Source: CAVSNH01 sp963729275
GTDB lineage: Bacteria; Actinomycetota; Acidimicrobiia; Acidimicrobiales; RAAP-2
Length of the DNA stretch: 64,000 bases
NCBI GenBank assembly: GCA_963729275.1
Contig: CAVSNH010000004.1
Span: forward strand, 1-64,000
Direction of reading: 5' to 3'
In this document: piece by piece, positions 1-8,915 of the stretch
Numbering within the stretch: the first letter of the stretch is position 1
Layout: each line of letters starts with the position of its first letter
Translations under genes and position numbers: made by a program
Notes under the pieces: generated by a model
The model's database searches: none
What the model was told of the DNA's origin: nothing
Seen by the model: the letters and a program-made list of their open reading frames with translations, nothing else

Positions 1-381
1 CAAACGGGCGGTGTCGGATGGACCGACCTCTCGTGGCCAGGTCCACTCGGCCTTCGGTTGCTCTGGCCGCACGTCGCCGACCTCGCTGACGTCACCACCA
101 CAAACCCCGTCGACCACGCCAGCTCGGAGGACGAGCTGGCCCGAAGCCTGGCCGACTGGCTGGGAGGGCGGCCAGGTCGGGTCCACCACCTCGAGCTGCG
201 GGTCGAAGACCCGGACGGCGTACAGGATGCGACCGCAGACAGCACTCCCCTCTCCCTCGTGGGCAGCCGCGCCGACGACCCTCGATGGGAGGTTCCGGCG
301 TCGGCCAACCAGGGGCTCCGACTGGTGTTGACCGATGCCGATGACCACAACCCCAGCCGCCTGGTCCAAGAATCCACCTGA
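1..381 (+). CDS. C-terminal end of a hypothetical protein (truncated by window edge)
   Basis: A frame is open from the first base to a TGA at 379-381 (126 codons), so this is probably the end of a gene that starts before the window. The encoded tail is acidic and soluble, with no membrane segment and no motif I recognise. A TTG at 58 could be an internal start, but the residues before it (rich in Gly, Trp, Leu) read like protein. It ends 24 nt before the next gene on the same strand. Function unknown. Confidence 0.4.
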   Translation, partial: QTGGVGWTDLSWPGPLGLRLLWPHVADLADVTTTNPVDHASSEDELARSLADWLGGRPGRVHHLELRVEDPDGVQDATADSTPLSLVGSRADDPRWEVPASANQGLRLVLTDADDHNPSRLVQEST

Positions 382-405
382 CCCCAGGCCGGTAGCCTGC
401 AGGCG

Positions 406-1110
406 ATGGCTGCGACCGACCACGAGCCCGACGACCGAGGCGAAGAGGCCGAAGCGTCGGCTACCTCCGGTCGGGCCGGATGGATGCAGCGCATCATGAG
501 GGGTGCTCCACCTCCTCGCGCCAGCTCGACCGACACACCGCGAGGCAGGCGACAGGCCATGGAGCGGCTCGACGGCCGGGAGCGCCGATTCGCCTACAGC
601 GCGGCGTTGGCGGCAGCCGTCTTCGCTGTCGTCATCTATGTCGCAGAGACGAACGACCACCACTTCAAGCTGGCCAAGGGCCAACTCACGCCGCAAACGG
701 TGCTCGCCCTCGGCCTCGGCGCATTCGTGCTCCTGGCAGCGGCGACCTATTCCAATCGTCGAGCTCCGGTCGTCTTCGTCTGCCTGTTCACCTTCTTCAT
801 CTTCTCCAACGGCTCCGAATCCATCATCGTCGGCCTTCCCTTCATCGGCCTCGGTGGATGGCTGCTCTACCGCTCCTTCCAGACACAGCGACGCGCCGCT
901 GCCGCGGCTCGGGAAGGGTCGAGCCCTAGAGCCGCTCCACGCTCGAAGTCGTCACCGGAGCGGTCGGCCCCGGCTCGTCAGAAGCCGGCCAGCCGCGGCA
1001 AGGACACAGGCCGGGCCGTTGCCAACAAGCGCTACACCCCCAAGCGCCCCCCACCTCCGGCCCCGAAGCCCTCGCGACGGGAACGGAAAGCGGCCGAAGC
1101 CAAGGAGTAG
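406..1110 (+). CDS. hypothetical membrane protein with basic C-terminal tail
   Basis: This 234-residue protein has an acidic, disordered N-terminus (about 1-55), then roughly four hydrophobic segments (about 62-80, 98-114, 120-134 and 138-155). A long Arg/Lys/Pro/Ala-rich cytosolic tail (160-234) follows. The tail is typical of nucleic-acid- or membrane-charge-binding low-complexity ends in high-GC actinobacteria. I recognise no family. It converges with the TetR gene that follows on the other strand. The ATG at 406 is the first start after the preceding stop. Confidence 0.6.
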   Translation: MAATDHEPDDRGEEAEASATSGRAGWMQRIMRGAPPPRASSTDTPRGRRQAMERLDGRERRFAYSAALAAAVFAVVIYVAETNDHHFKLAKGQLTPQTVLALGLGAFVLLAAATYSNRRAPVVFVCLFTFFIFSNGSESIIVGLPFIGLGGWLLYRSFQTQRRAAAAAREGSSPRAAPRSKSSPERSAPARQKPASRGKDTGRAVANKRYTPKRPPPPAPKPSRRERKAAEAKE

Positions 1111-1128
1111 CAGCCGCCAGCTCGCCAC

Positions 1129-1875
1129 TCAGGCCGGAAGCGGCCGGTCGCCCACGAGCAGGGCGGAGCGCAGCAGTTCGATGATCTCGGTGCGGCGGCG
1201 CACCAGCGAACGGGCAGTGGGCCCCTCACCCAACGCCCGCAGGACCTCGACCTCGGTGACCATGCCGATCACCGTCGAGTAGATGGCCAGCAGCAACAGG
1301 CGCGGCTCGTGGCGGCGCATGTTGCCCGCGTCCATTTCCGCCTCGAGGAACTCGGTCGCCCGCTGCACGAGTGGATCCATCGCTTCGATGAATCGGTTGG
1401 CCACCGGCGAGCCGAGCCGCCCCATCTCCCGCAACAGGCCGAGCAGCTCGGGACGGCGGGCGGCCAGACGGAACACCGACCGGACGACCGCCTCGACACG
1501 AGCGAACCCGGGGCCGGCCCCGGCCAGCGCCTCCTCCAGCACCCCGGAGAGCTCACCCGCGCTCCGGTCGACGACCGCCTCGAGAAGGCGCTCCTTCGAC
1601 GGGAACCAGTAGAGGATCGTCTGCTTGCGAACCTCGAGCCCGACTGCCAAGGCGTCGAGTGACGTGGCCTCGTAGCCGCGGTTGGCAAAGGAGACGAGCG
1701 CGGCATCGAGGATTCGCTCGGCCGTGCTGCGTTCGCTGTCGGCCGAAGCGCTGCCAGTGCGGCTCGGCCGCGAGATCTGACTCGGCCGGCTTCGAGCACG
1801 TGACCCGGCGCCGCCGGTGGTGGGTCGGCGCTTGCGGGGGCTGGCCGACGACCCTTCCTTCCTCGACGCGCTCAC
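1129..1875 (-). CDS. TetR/AcrR family transcriptional regulator
   Basis: The protein has 248 residues. A helix-turn-helix of TetR type lies at about 52-98 (start AERILDAALVSFANRGYEA, ending in the YWFPSKERLLEAV signature), followed by an all-helical ligand domain. The first ~50 residues are Ser/Arg-rich and probably disordered. It is divergent from the lipid operon at 1899 with only 23 nt between the two starts. That gap holds a perfect 12-bp palindrome, so I infer that it represses that operon and itself. The promoter of the operon would have to lie inside the annotated 5' end of this gene, so the true start may be further downstream, after the disordered stretch. The ligand is unknown; an acyl-CoA or fatty alcohol is a guess from context. 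Confidence 0.85.
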   Translation of the reverse strand: MSASRKEGSSASPRKRRPTTGGAGSRARSRPSQISRPSRTGSASADSERSTAERILDAALVSFANRGYEATSLDALAVGLEVRKQTILYWFPSKERLLEAVVDRSAGELSGVLEEALAGAGPGFARVEAVVRSVFRLAARRPELLGLLREMGRLGSPVANRFIEAMDPLVQRATEFLEAEMDAGNMRRHEPRLLLLAIYSTVIGMVTEVEVLRALGEGPTARSLVRRRTEIIELLRSALLVGDRPLPA

Positions 1876-1876
1876 T

Positions 1877-1888
1877 TACCATATGGTA
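1877..1888. promoter_or_regulatory. putative TetR operator (perfect 12-bp palindrome)
   Basis: TACCATATGGTA is a perfect inverted repeat filling half of the 23-nt gap between the divergent TetR gene (start 1875) and the acyl-CoA reductase operon (start 1899). Its position is what one expects for a regulator that blocks both divergent transcripts. That TetR binds it is inference. Confidence 0.6.
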
Positions 1889-1898
1889 GACAGATCCG

Positions 1899-4394
1899 GT
1901 GACCACGGTGCGTGACGCCCTGGCCGGACGGCGCTTCTTCGTGACCGGCGCCACCGGCTTCTTGGGGACGGCCCTGGTGGAGCGGCTCCTCCGCACCGTG
2001 CCCGACGGCCGGGTGGTGCTCCTCGTGCGCCCCGGTCGGCGGTCCTCGGCCGCCCAGCGGGTGGAACGAGAGGTGGTGCGAAACGATTGTTTCGACCGCC
2101 TCAGGGACGAGCTCGGCTCGCGGTTCGCCGAAGAGTTGGCCGGACGGGTGACGGCCGTGGCGGGCGACGTGAGCACCGACGGGCTGGGACTCGACGACGA
2201 CGGCCTCCGGGCGCTGTCCGAATGTGACGTCGTCGTGCACTCGGCGGCGACGGTGAGCTTCGACGCACCGCTCGACGCCGCCGTCGAGGTCAACCTGCTC
2301 GGGCCGTCCCGGGTGGCGGCGACCCTGGTGCAGGCGAGAGAGCTGGCCGCATCAGAGGGCCGCACTGGTCCGCGACATCTGATCCCGGTCTCGACCGCCT
2401 ATGTGGCCGGCACCCACCAGGGCGAGGCTCGCGAGCAGCTCCTCGGGAGCGACCGTTTCCATGTCGACGTCGACTGGCGCGCCGAGGTCACGGCAGCTCG
2501 CCGCCAGCGGGGCGACCGCGATGCCGAATCGCGCCAGCCCGAGCGCCTGGCCGCCTTCCAGCGAGCCGCCCGAGACGAGATCGGCGGCGCCGGCATCCAC
2601 CTGCTGGCCGAGCGGGCCGAACGCCTCCGCGAGGACTGGGTACGGCGCCGAATGGTCGAGGCCGGCAAGGCGCGAGCCCAATCGCTTGGGTGGCCCGACG
2701 CCTACCCCTACACCAAGGCCCTCGGCGAGCAGGCGCTGGTCGGTGAGTACGGACGGCTGGTGGCGATGACCATCGTGCGTCCGTCGATCATCGAGTCGGC
2801 ACTGGCCGAGCCGAAGCCGGGGTGGATCCGCGGCTTTCGAATGGCTGAGCCGATCATCGTCTCCTATGCGCGCGGGCTCCTCCGCGAGTTCCCGGGCGTG
2901 CCCGAAGGAGTGATCGACGTCATCCCCGTCGACCTCGTGGCCGCCGCCATCCTGGCCGTTGCCGGCGAGCACATGGCCAAGGAGAACACCGGCGCCCAAG
3001 ATGCCGACGGCGCTGGTGACGGCCCGAACGTGTACCACGTGGCCTCCGGCGTGCGGAACCCGCTCTACTACGGACAGTTGGTCGAGCTCGTCCAGAGCTG
3101 GTTCACCGAGCACCCGCTCTACGACACCGACGGCCAGCCCATCGTGGTGCCGGCCTGGTCGTTCCCGGGCCGCGGCCGCGTCCGCCGACAGCTGGCTCGG
3201 GCCACGCGGACCATGGAACTTGCCGAGCGAGTGGTCGGGTCGTTGCCCATCCGTGGCCGCCGGGCCGACTGGATCGCCGCCCTCGAGGAGCGCCACCTCC
3301 TGGCCGACCGCGCCCTCGGCTATGTCGAGCTCTACGGCGCCTACACCGAGACGGAAGCCCGATACCGGGTCGACCGCCTGATCGAACTGTGGGACCGCCT
3401 GGACGACGACGATCGGGTCGCTTTCTGCTTCGACCCGGCCGTCGTCGACTGGGACACCTACGTGCGCGACGTCCACCTCCCATCCGTCATCGAGCACGCC
3501 CGGGTGCGCACCTCGCCCACTCGATCGCGCCAGCCGAGCCGTGAGCACCGAGCCCTGGCCAATATCCTCTCCCCCGACCGGCACCTGGCCGCCTTCGACC
3601 TCGAGAACACGCTCATCGCCTCCAACGTGGTCGAGTCCTACGCCTGGCTCGCCTCTCGGCACCTCGACCCCTCCGAGCGGGTGGGATTCGTGGCTGATCT
3701 CCTGCACCGGGCCCCAGGTCTTTTGCTCCTCGATCGGCAGGACCGCGGCGACTTCCTGCGCTCGTTCTACCGGCGCTACGAGGGAGCGCCGGCTGACCAG
3801 CTACGGGCCGACAGCGTTGAGCTGTTCCACCATCTGATCCTGGCCCGGTCGTTCCCGGCCGGCATCGCCCGAGTGCGACGACACCGCGCCCTCGGGCATC
3901 GCACCCTGCTCATCACCGGCGCCCTCGACTTCGTGGTCGAGCCGTTGCGGCCACTGTTCGACGACATCGTCTGCGCCCACCTCGGTGAGCGCAACGGCCG
4001 CTTGAGCGGCCGGCTGAACGAGCTCCCGCCCATCGGCGAATCCCGCGCCCTGGTGCTGGCCGACTATGCCGAGTCCGAGGGCCTCGAGCTCGAGCAGTCC
4101 ATGGCCTACGCCGACGCGGCCAGTGACCTGGCCATGCTCGAGGCGGTGGGCTTCCCGGTGGCCGTGAACCCCGAGGCCAAGCTGGCCGCCATCGCCCGGA
4201 GGCGGGGCTGGCACGTCGAGCACTGGCGGCCGGCGGAAGGTGGTGCCCGGCCCCTCCTCCCCCTCGGGCCCTTCGACGCACGGTCGAGCACCGACCGGGG
4301 ACGGGCCCGGCGCCTCGGCGACCCTGCCCGGGTCGGCGCCCTGGCCGTCCTCGCCGGTGGTCGGACCCGGATCGGCAACGGAGGCGGGCGATGA
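1899..4394 (+). CDS. fatty acyl-CoA reductase fused to HAD-IB hydrolase-like domain
   Basis: The 831-residue fusion begins with an extended SDR domain of the male-sterility/NAD_binding_4 type. It has a dinucleotide-binding TGATGFLG at 16-23 and the YxxxK catalytic pair Y269/K273. Such domains reduce fatty acyl-CoA or acyl-ACP to aldehyde or alcohol with NADPH. From about residue 560 a HAD superfamily IB (SerB-like) domain follows. Its motif I reads D567-L-E569-N-T571, so the second aspartate of DxDxT is glutamate, while motif IV keeps D739 and D743. Phosphatase activity is therefore uncertain. Start is GTG 1899. The stop overlaps the next start by 4 nt (ATGA), so the gene leads a translationally coupled operon. 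The likely role is supply of fatty alcohol or aldehyde for a lipid made by the operon. Confidence 0.8.
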   Translation: MTTVRDALAGRRFFVTGATGFLGTALVERLLRTVPDGRVVLLVRPGRRSSAAQRVEREVVRNDCFDRLRDELGSRFAEELAGRVTAVAGDVSTDGLGLDDDGLRALSECDVVVHSAATVSFDAPLDAAVEVNLLGPSRVAATLVQARELAASEGRTGPRHLIPVSTAYVAGTHQGEAREQLLGSDRFHVDVDWRAEVTAARRQRGDRDAESRQPERLAAFQRAARDEIGGAGIHLLAERAERLREDWVRRRMVEAGKARAQSLGWPDAYPYTKALGEQALVGEYGRLVAMTIVRPSIIESALAEPKPGWIRGFRMAEPIIVSYARGLLREFPGVPEGVIDVIPVDLVAAAILAVAGEHMAKENTGAQDADGAGDGPNVYHVASGVRNPLYYGQLVELVQSWFTEHPLYDTDGQPIVVPAWSFPGRGRVRRQLARATRTMELAERVVGSLPIRGRRADWIAALEERHLLADRALGYVELYGAYTETEARYRVDRLIELWDRLDDDDRVAFCFDPAVVDWDTYVRDVHLPSVIEHARVRTSPTRSRQPSREHRALANILSPDRHLAAFDLENTLIASNVVESYAWLASRHLDPSERVGFVADLLHRAPGLLLLDRQDRGDFLRSFYRRYEGAPADQLRADSVELFHHLILARSFPAGIARVRRHRALGHRTLLITGALDFVVEPLRPLFDDIVCAHLGERNGRLSGRLNELPPIGESRALVLADYAESEGLELEQSMAYADAASDLAMLEAVGFPVAVNPEAKLAAIARRRGWHVEHWRPAEGGARPLLPLGPFDARSSTDRGRARRLGDPARVGALAVLAGGRTRIGNGGGR

Positions 4395-5620
4395 AGGCAC
4401 TCGTGTTCGAGCGAAACCTCCCGCGCTTCGCCGCGGCCCGGTTGGCCTCCACCATGGGCTCGGGACGGGGCGCGGGCATCGGGCCCCTTCGCCTGCTCGA
4501 CCGCGAGCCTCCCGAGCTGCCGGCTGACGACTGGGTCCCGCTGCGGCCTCTCCTGTCGGGCATCTGCGGGTCCGACCTCGCCACTCTCGACGGGCGCAGC
4601 TCCCGGTACTTCGAGGAACTGGTCAGCTTCCCCTTCGTCCCCGGTCACGAGGTCGCCGCCCGGGCGGAAACGGCCGGCCGCGATCACACCGGAGAACCGT
4701 TCGACGCCGGTACGCGGGTGGTGATCGAACCGGTGCTCGGCTGCGTCCCCCGCCACCTCCGTCCGCCTTGCCGGTGGTGCGCGCGCGGCGACAACGGCCT
4801 CTGCCCGCACGTAGCCTTCGGAGACCTCGCCCCTGGGCTGCAAACCGGCTTCTGCGCCGATACCGGCGGCGGTTGGTCGACGGCCGGCCTCGTAGCCCAT
4901 CCCTCCCAAGTGCATCGGGTCCCCGAAGTCTTCTCCGACGAAGACGCGGTGATGGTCGAGCCCACCGCCTGCGCCGTGCACGCTGCACTGTCGGCCGGCA
5001 TCCAGGACGACGACCTGGTGGCTGTGGTCGGAGCCGGGACCCTCGGTCTGGCCACGGTGGCCGCTCTCCATCGACTGGTGCGACCGACGCATCCGGCCAC
5101 CTTCATCGTCGGGGCCAAGTACGGCCACCAACGCGAGCTGGCCGGCGACCTCGGCGCCGATGTCGCCGTCCCCCACGGTCAGTTGGCCCGGGCCATCCGG
5201 GCCCGGTCCCGGTCGCTCGTGCTCGGTGGCCGGCTCACCGAAGGGGCCGACGTGGTCCTCGACTGTGTCGGCAGCACCGCCTCGCTCGAGCAGTCGCTGG
5301 CCATGGTGCGGCCGAGGGGCCGAGTGGTGGTGGTGGGCATGCCCGGCCCGACCACGCTCGACCTCGCTCCTCTCTGGCACCGCGAGCTGACATTGGTGGG
5401 CGCCTACGCCTACGGGGCCGAAGGCGGGGCACCGGCCGACGGGCGGAGCTTCGAGCTCGCCTTCGACGTGGTGGCCGCCGCCGGGCTCGGACGTCTGGTG
5501 TCGGCCAGCTATCCCCTCGAGCGGTTCGAGGAAGCCATCGCCCACGCCGGCAGCGCTGGTCGCCGAGGCGCCACCAAGATCGCCTTCGACCTCCGGACGC
5601 GCCGTGGAGCGGCGGCATGA
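4391..5620 (+). CDS. zinc-dependent medium-chain alcohol dehydrogenase
   Basis: This 409-residue MDR-family protein has the catalytic zinc site GICGSD (C59) and GHE (H86, E87). C118, C127, C130 and C138 form a plausible structural zinc lobe. The Rossmann motif GAGTLG is at 214-219. These enzymes interconvert alcohols and aldehydes or ketones with NAD(P). Start and stop overlap both neighbours by 4 nt (4391-4394 and 5617-5620), so it is the second gene of a coupled lipid operon. It may oxidise a polyol or a long-chain alcohol made by the upstream reductase. The substrate cannot be read from the sequence. Confidence 0.82.
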   Translation: MKALVFERNLPRFAAARLASTMGSGRGAGIGPLRLLDREPPELPADDWVPLRPLLSGICGSDLATLDGRSSRYFEELVSFPFVPGHEVAARAETAGRDHTGEPFDAGTRVVIEPVLGCVPRHLRPPCRWCARGDNGLCPHVAFGDLAPGLQTGFCADTGGGWSTAGLVAHPSQVHRVPEVFSDEDAVMVEPTACAVHAALSAGIQDDDLVAVVGAGTLGLATVAALHRLVRPTHPATFIVGAKYGHQRELAGDLGADVAVPHGQLARAIRARSRSLVLGGRLTEGADVVLDCVGSTASLEQSLAMVRPRGRVVVVGMPGPTTLDLAPLWHRELTLVGAYAYGAEGGAPADGRSFELAFDVVAAAGLGRLVSASYPLERFEEAIAHAGSAGRRGATKIAFDLRTRRGAAA

Positions 5621-7206
5621 GCCCGCGGCCCGGCTTCGTCCTCGAGGTCGACCGGTCGACACCGCCCACGTTGTTCTGGCGCGGCGAGCGCTTCGGGCTC
5701 GAGCGCCTACCCGAGGGCAGCCGGGTGATCTACGCCCCCGAGCCTCTCGACCCCCTCGAGGACCCTCGCGCCGCCATCGCCGAGGCCCTCGACCACCCCT
5801 TGGGCGATGCCGAACCGCTCTCCGCCCTCCTGCGCCCCGGGATGCGGCTGACCATCGCTTTTGACGACATCTCCCTTCCCCTGCCCCCGATGGAACAGCC
5901 CGACAACCGCCAGCTGGTCATCGAGGAGGTCCTCGATCGGGCGGCGGCGGCCGGGGTGGACGACGTCGCCCTCATCGCCGCCCTGGCTCTCCACCGGCGG
6001 ATGACCGAGCCCGAGCTGCGCCACATGCTCGGCGATCGCATCTACGACGCCTTCGCCCCTCCTGGTTTGCTCACCCAACATGACGCCGAGGATCCCGACG
6101 CCCTCGTGCACCTCGGCCTCACCGACGAGGGCGAGGACGTCGAGATCAACCGGCGGGCGGCCGAGTCCGACCTCCTCGTCTACGTGAACATCAACCTGGT
6201 GGCCATGGATGGCGGACACAAGAGCGTGGCCACTGGCCTGGCCAGCTACCGCAGCCTCCGCCACCACCACAACCCGCTCACCATGCAGAAGAGCCGGTCG
6301 TTCATGGACCAGCACCACTCGGAGCTGCATTCCTCCAACTGGCGCATGGGCCGACTCATCGCCAAATGCGGTGTCAAGGTCTTCCAGATCGAGACCACGC
6401 TCAACAACAACGCCTTCCCGCCGGCTTTCGGCTTCCTGCAGAAGCGCGAGTGGGAATGGGGGATGGGCGACAGGGCCCAGTTCCTCGCCGTATCGGCGGC
6501 CCTCGACCGCACGCCGCCGGCCGTGGCCCGGTCGATCCTGCAACGGGTGCGCGCTCCCCACCGGATGACCTCGGTGCAGGCCGGAGAGGTCGAGGCCGTG
6601 CACGCGGCCACCACCGAGCAGGTCTGGCGCCAGCAGGGCGTGCCCGTCGAGGGCCAGACCGACATCCTCACCATGGGGCTGCCCTACATCTGCCCGTACA
6701 ACGTGAACTCGATCATGAACCCGATCCTGGTGGCCTGCCTCGGGCTTGGATACCTGTTCAACATGTACAGGGGCCGTCCCCTTGTCCGCCAGGGCGGCGT
6801 CGTCATCATGACCCACCCCACACCGTGGGAGTTCAACCCGGTGCACCACCCGAGCTACATCGACTTCTTCGAGGAAGTGCTGAGCGAGACGACCGACCCC
6901 ATCGAGATCTTCGACCGGTTCGAGGAGTCGTTCGCCACCGACCCCTGGTACGTGCACCTCTACCGAACCGGTCACGCCTATCACGGCGTGCATCCCTTCT
7001 ACATGTGGTACTGGTGCGCGCACGCCCTCCAACACCTCGGCGGCGTGATCGTCGTGGGGGGCGACCGCAAGGCCGTCCACCGTCTCGGCTTCCGGCCGGC
7101 CACCACCTTGGTCGACGCCCTGGAGATGGCGACCGACGTCGTCGGGCCGAGCCCCACGGTCACCCACCTGCACAACCCGCCCATCCTGATGGCCGATGTC
7201 CAGTGA
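5617..7206 (+). CDS. LarA-like (DUF2088) racemase/epimerase-family protein
   Basis: I place the start at ATG 5617, which overlaps the upstream stop by 4 nt; the frame is open further upstream but only antisense to, or shifted within, the dehydrogenase gene. The product has 529 residues. F82-D-D-I-S-L-P aligns with the DDxTRP motif of nickel-pincer lactate racemase LarA, and ALHRRMTEPEL (H126) with its catalytic-histidine motif. GGHKS (H201, K202) matches the region of the pincer-binding lysine. The family arginine in DDxTRP is Leu here and the EPH motif is missing, so the reaction probably differs from lactate racemisation. No larB, larC or larE cofactor genes are in the window. It is the third gene of the acyl-CoA reductase operon. 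An epimerase acting on a hydroxy-acid or sugar-like head group is conceivable. Confidence 0.7.
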   Translation: MSPRPGFVLEVDRSTPPTLFWRGERFGLERLPEGSRVIYAPEPLDPLEDPRAAIAEALDHPLGDAEPLSALLRPGMRLTIAFDDISLPLPPMEQPDNRQLVIEEVLDRAAAAGVDDVALIAALALHRRMTEPELRHMLGDRIYDAFAPPGLLTQHDAEDPDALVHLGLTDEGEDVEINRRAAESDLLVYVNINLVAMDGGHKSVATGLASYRSLRHHHNPLTMQKSRSFMDQHHSELHSSNWRMGRLIAKCGVKVFQIETTLNNNAFPPAFGFLQKREWEWGMGDRAQFLAVSAALDRTPPAVARSILQRVRAPHRMTSVQAGEVEAVHAATTEQVWRQQGVPVEGQTDILTMGLPYICPYNVNSIMNPILVACLGLGYLFNMYRGRPLVRQGGVVIMTHPTPWEFNPVHHPSYIDFFEEVLSETTDPIEIFDRFEESFATDPWYVHLYRTGHAYHGVHPFYMWYWCAHALQHLGGVIVVGGDRKAVHRLGFRPATTLVDALEMATDVVGPSPTVTHLHNPPILMADVQ

Positions 7207-8237
7207 CGATCCCGCGCCGCCAGTCGCGTGCGCTTCTCCCGACGCGGTGGGTCCGGGCCGACGCCACCGTCGGGACGGCCGGGCGCTCGCCGCTCGCAGC
7301 ATTGCGTGACCGGTTCGGGCCCTCCGCTCTCGGGGCCGCCGCCGGCCGGCGTTCCTTCCCGCTTTCCGCTCCCGACTGGCCGGAGTCCATCCCTCGGCCT
7401 GAGCCCGATGGTGATCTCGGCGTGGACTATGACACCGCCTGGTCCCGTCGCTACGGCGTCCGCCTGGCCCGAGCCATGGTGCTCGACAACGTGGCCCGGC
7501 CCATCGTCCGTTTGGTGGCCGCCCCGTTGGTCCGCGGTCAGGACGCGCTTAGCGACCTTCCTTCGCCGGTGATCTTCGCCGCCAACCACGCCAGCCACGC
7601 CGACACGCCCCTACTGCTCAGCTGCCTGCCCTTGCCGTTCCGGCATCGGACAGTGGTGGCGGCGGCCGCCGACTACTTCTTCGACCGGAAGTGGAAGGCG
7701 GCCACGTGGTCGTTCCTGCTGGCCGTCTTTCCCATCGAGCGGGCGCGGGTCAACCGCCGCTCCGCCCAGCTGGCCGCCGACCTCGTGGCCGACGGATGGA
7801 ACCTGGTCATCTTCCCGGAAGGTGGTCGCTCACCCGACGGGTGGGGCCAGACCTTCACCGGTGGGGCCGCCTATCTGGCCCTGCGCACCGGTGTCGCGGT
7901 CGTACCTGTCCACCTCGAGGGCACCCGCCGGATCTTGCCCAAGGGCCGAACACGCCTTCAGAGAACGGCGACCACCATCACCTTCGGGTTGCCGCTGCGG
8001 CCGCGTGAGGACGAGAACGCCCGTCGCTTCGGCGCTCGCATCGAGGCGGCCATCGCCACCCTGGCCGACGAGACCGACTCCGACTGGTGGACCGCCCGCA
8101 AGCGGGCCGCGGCCGGCACCACGCCGGCCTTGCAGGGCCCGGCCGTCGGTGCCTGGCGCCGCTCGTGGGCCCTCGACGCAGGCGTCCGCTCGGCGACGAC
8201 TTCCGACCGCTGGCCGCGCACCTCCACCCCGCACTGA
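7203..8237 (+). CDS. PlsC-like 1-acylglycerol-phosphate acyltransferase
   Basis: The 344-residue protein has the acyltransferase HX4D motif NHASHAD (H129, D134) and the substrate-binding FPEGGRS block (204-210). A variable N-terminal region of about 110 residues precedes the domain. The family moves acyl groups from acyl-CoA or acyl-ACP to lysophosphatidate or other acceptors at the inner membrane face. Start GTG 7203 overlaps the previous stop by 4 nt (GTGA), closing the coupled operon. Context suggests acylation of a lipid built from the alcohol or aldehyde produced by the first gene. A short inverted repeat follows the stop. Confidence 0.82.
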   Translation: MTIPRRQSRALLPTRWVRADATVGTAGRSPLAALRDRFGPSALGAAAGRRSFPLSAPDWPESIPRPEPDGDLGVDYDTAWSRRYGVRLARAMVLDNVARPIVRLVAAPLVRGQDALSDLPSPVIFAANHASHADTPLLLSCLPLPFRHRTVVAAAADYFFDRKWKAATWSFLLAVFPIERARVNRRSAQLAADLVADGWNLVIFPEGGRSPDGWGQTFTGGAAYLALRTGVAVVPVHLEGTRRILPKGRTRLQRTATTITFGLPLRPREDENARRFGARIEAAIATLADETDSDWWTARKRAAAGTTPALQGPAVGAWRRSWALDAGVRSATTSDRWPRTSTPH

Positions 8238-8239
8238 AG

Positions 8240-8267
8240 CGCTCGAGGCTTCGTCCGGGTTCGAGCG
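8240..8267. terminator. possible terminator hairpin between convergent genes
   Basis: CGCTCGA (8240-8246) and TCGAGCG (8261-8267) form a 7-bp stem with a 14-nt loop just after the acyltransferase stop and before the convergent DUF664 gene. There is no T tract, as is common in high-GC genomes. Confidence 0.35.
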
Positions 8268-8290
8268 GTCGCTCGCGGCTCGACACTCGC

Positions 8291-8791
8291 TCAGCGGCCG
8301 GTCACACCGTCGATCTGCTCCCGCAGGATGTCGGCGTGCCCCGCATGTCGGCCGGTCTCCTCGATCATGTGGACGAGGACCCAGCGCAACGGCATCGGGT
8401 CCGAGGTGCGGATGGCGCGCCGGCTCAACTGCGACAGGTCATGGCATGCGGCCACGATCTCGTTGTTCGTCTTCATCTCCTGTCGATAGGACTCGACGAT
8501 CGGCTGGACGCGGTCGGCGTCGGACAGTTCGCTCGTCGGCACCCGGATGTCGTGGCCCGCGAACGAAAACCGGAACCAGGTGATCTCCACCCGTACGAGG
8601 TGTTTCATGATGCCAAGCAGGCTCGTCCCCGAGGCAACCATCGGTCGACGCGCCTCGGCCTCCGGCACGCCGACGACCTTGAGGACGACCGACTCGCGGA
8701 GGTAGTCGAGGAAGTCCACGAGGATCTGCCGCTCGTCCCCCGTTGTCCTCGGCGCATTCCGGTCGGCCATCAGTGGAACGCTATCGACCAC
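8291..8791 (-). CDS. DinB-like DUF664 protein
   Basis: This 166-residue four-helix protein carries the DUF664 signature near the C-terminus (MIEETGRHAGHADILRE), whose histidines normally hold a metal with an N-terminal His (GIMKHLVR). The fold is shared with mycothiol- or bacillithiol-dependent transferases and DinB proteins. The substrate is unknown. A second in-frame ATG lies 21 nt downstream (8770) and may be the real start. The gene converges with the acyltransferase operon and is divergent from the carotenoid oxygenase. Confidence 0.75.
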   Translation of the reverse strand: MVDSVPLMADRNAPRTTGDERQILVDFLDYLRESVVLKVVGVPEAEARRPMVASGTSLLGIMKHLVRVEITWFRFSFAGHDIRVPTSELSDADRVQPIVESYRQEMKTNNEIVAACHDLSQLSRRAIRTSDPMPLRWVLVHMIEETGRHAGHADILREQIDGVTGR

Positions 8792-8915
8792 TGGCGACCT
8801 GCTCCTGGCGACGGTCCACGCCTGCCAAAAGCAAGCAGGGGACCGAGAAATCGGGGATCATGGACGTACCGCTGACTTGTCAGCGCGAGGCCAGGCCATT
8901 CGCCGGGAGGCTCCC

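Noticed and set aside
4106..5662. 518-codon minus-strand open frame
   Set aside because: Antisense to the reductase and dehydrogenase genes, low-complexity composition.
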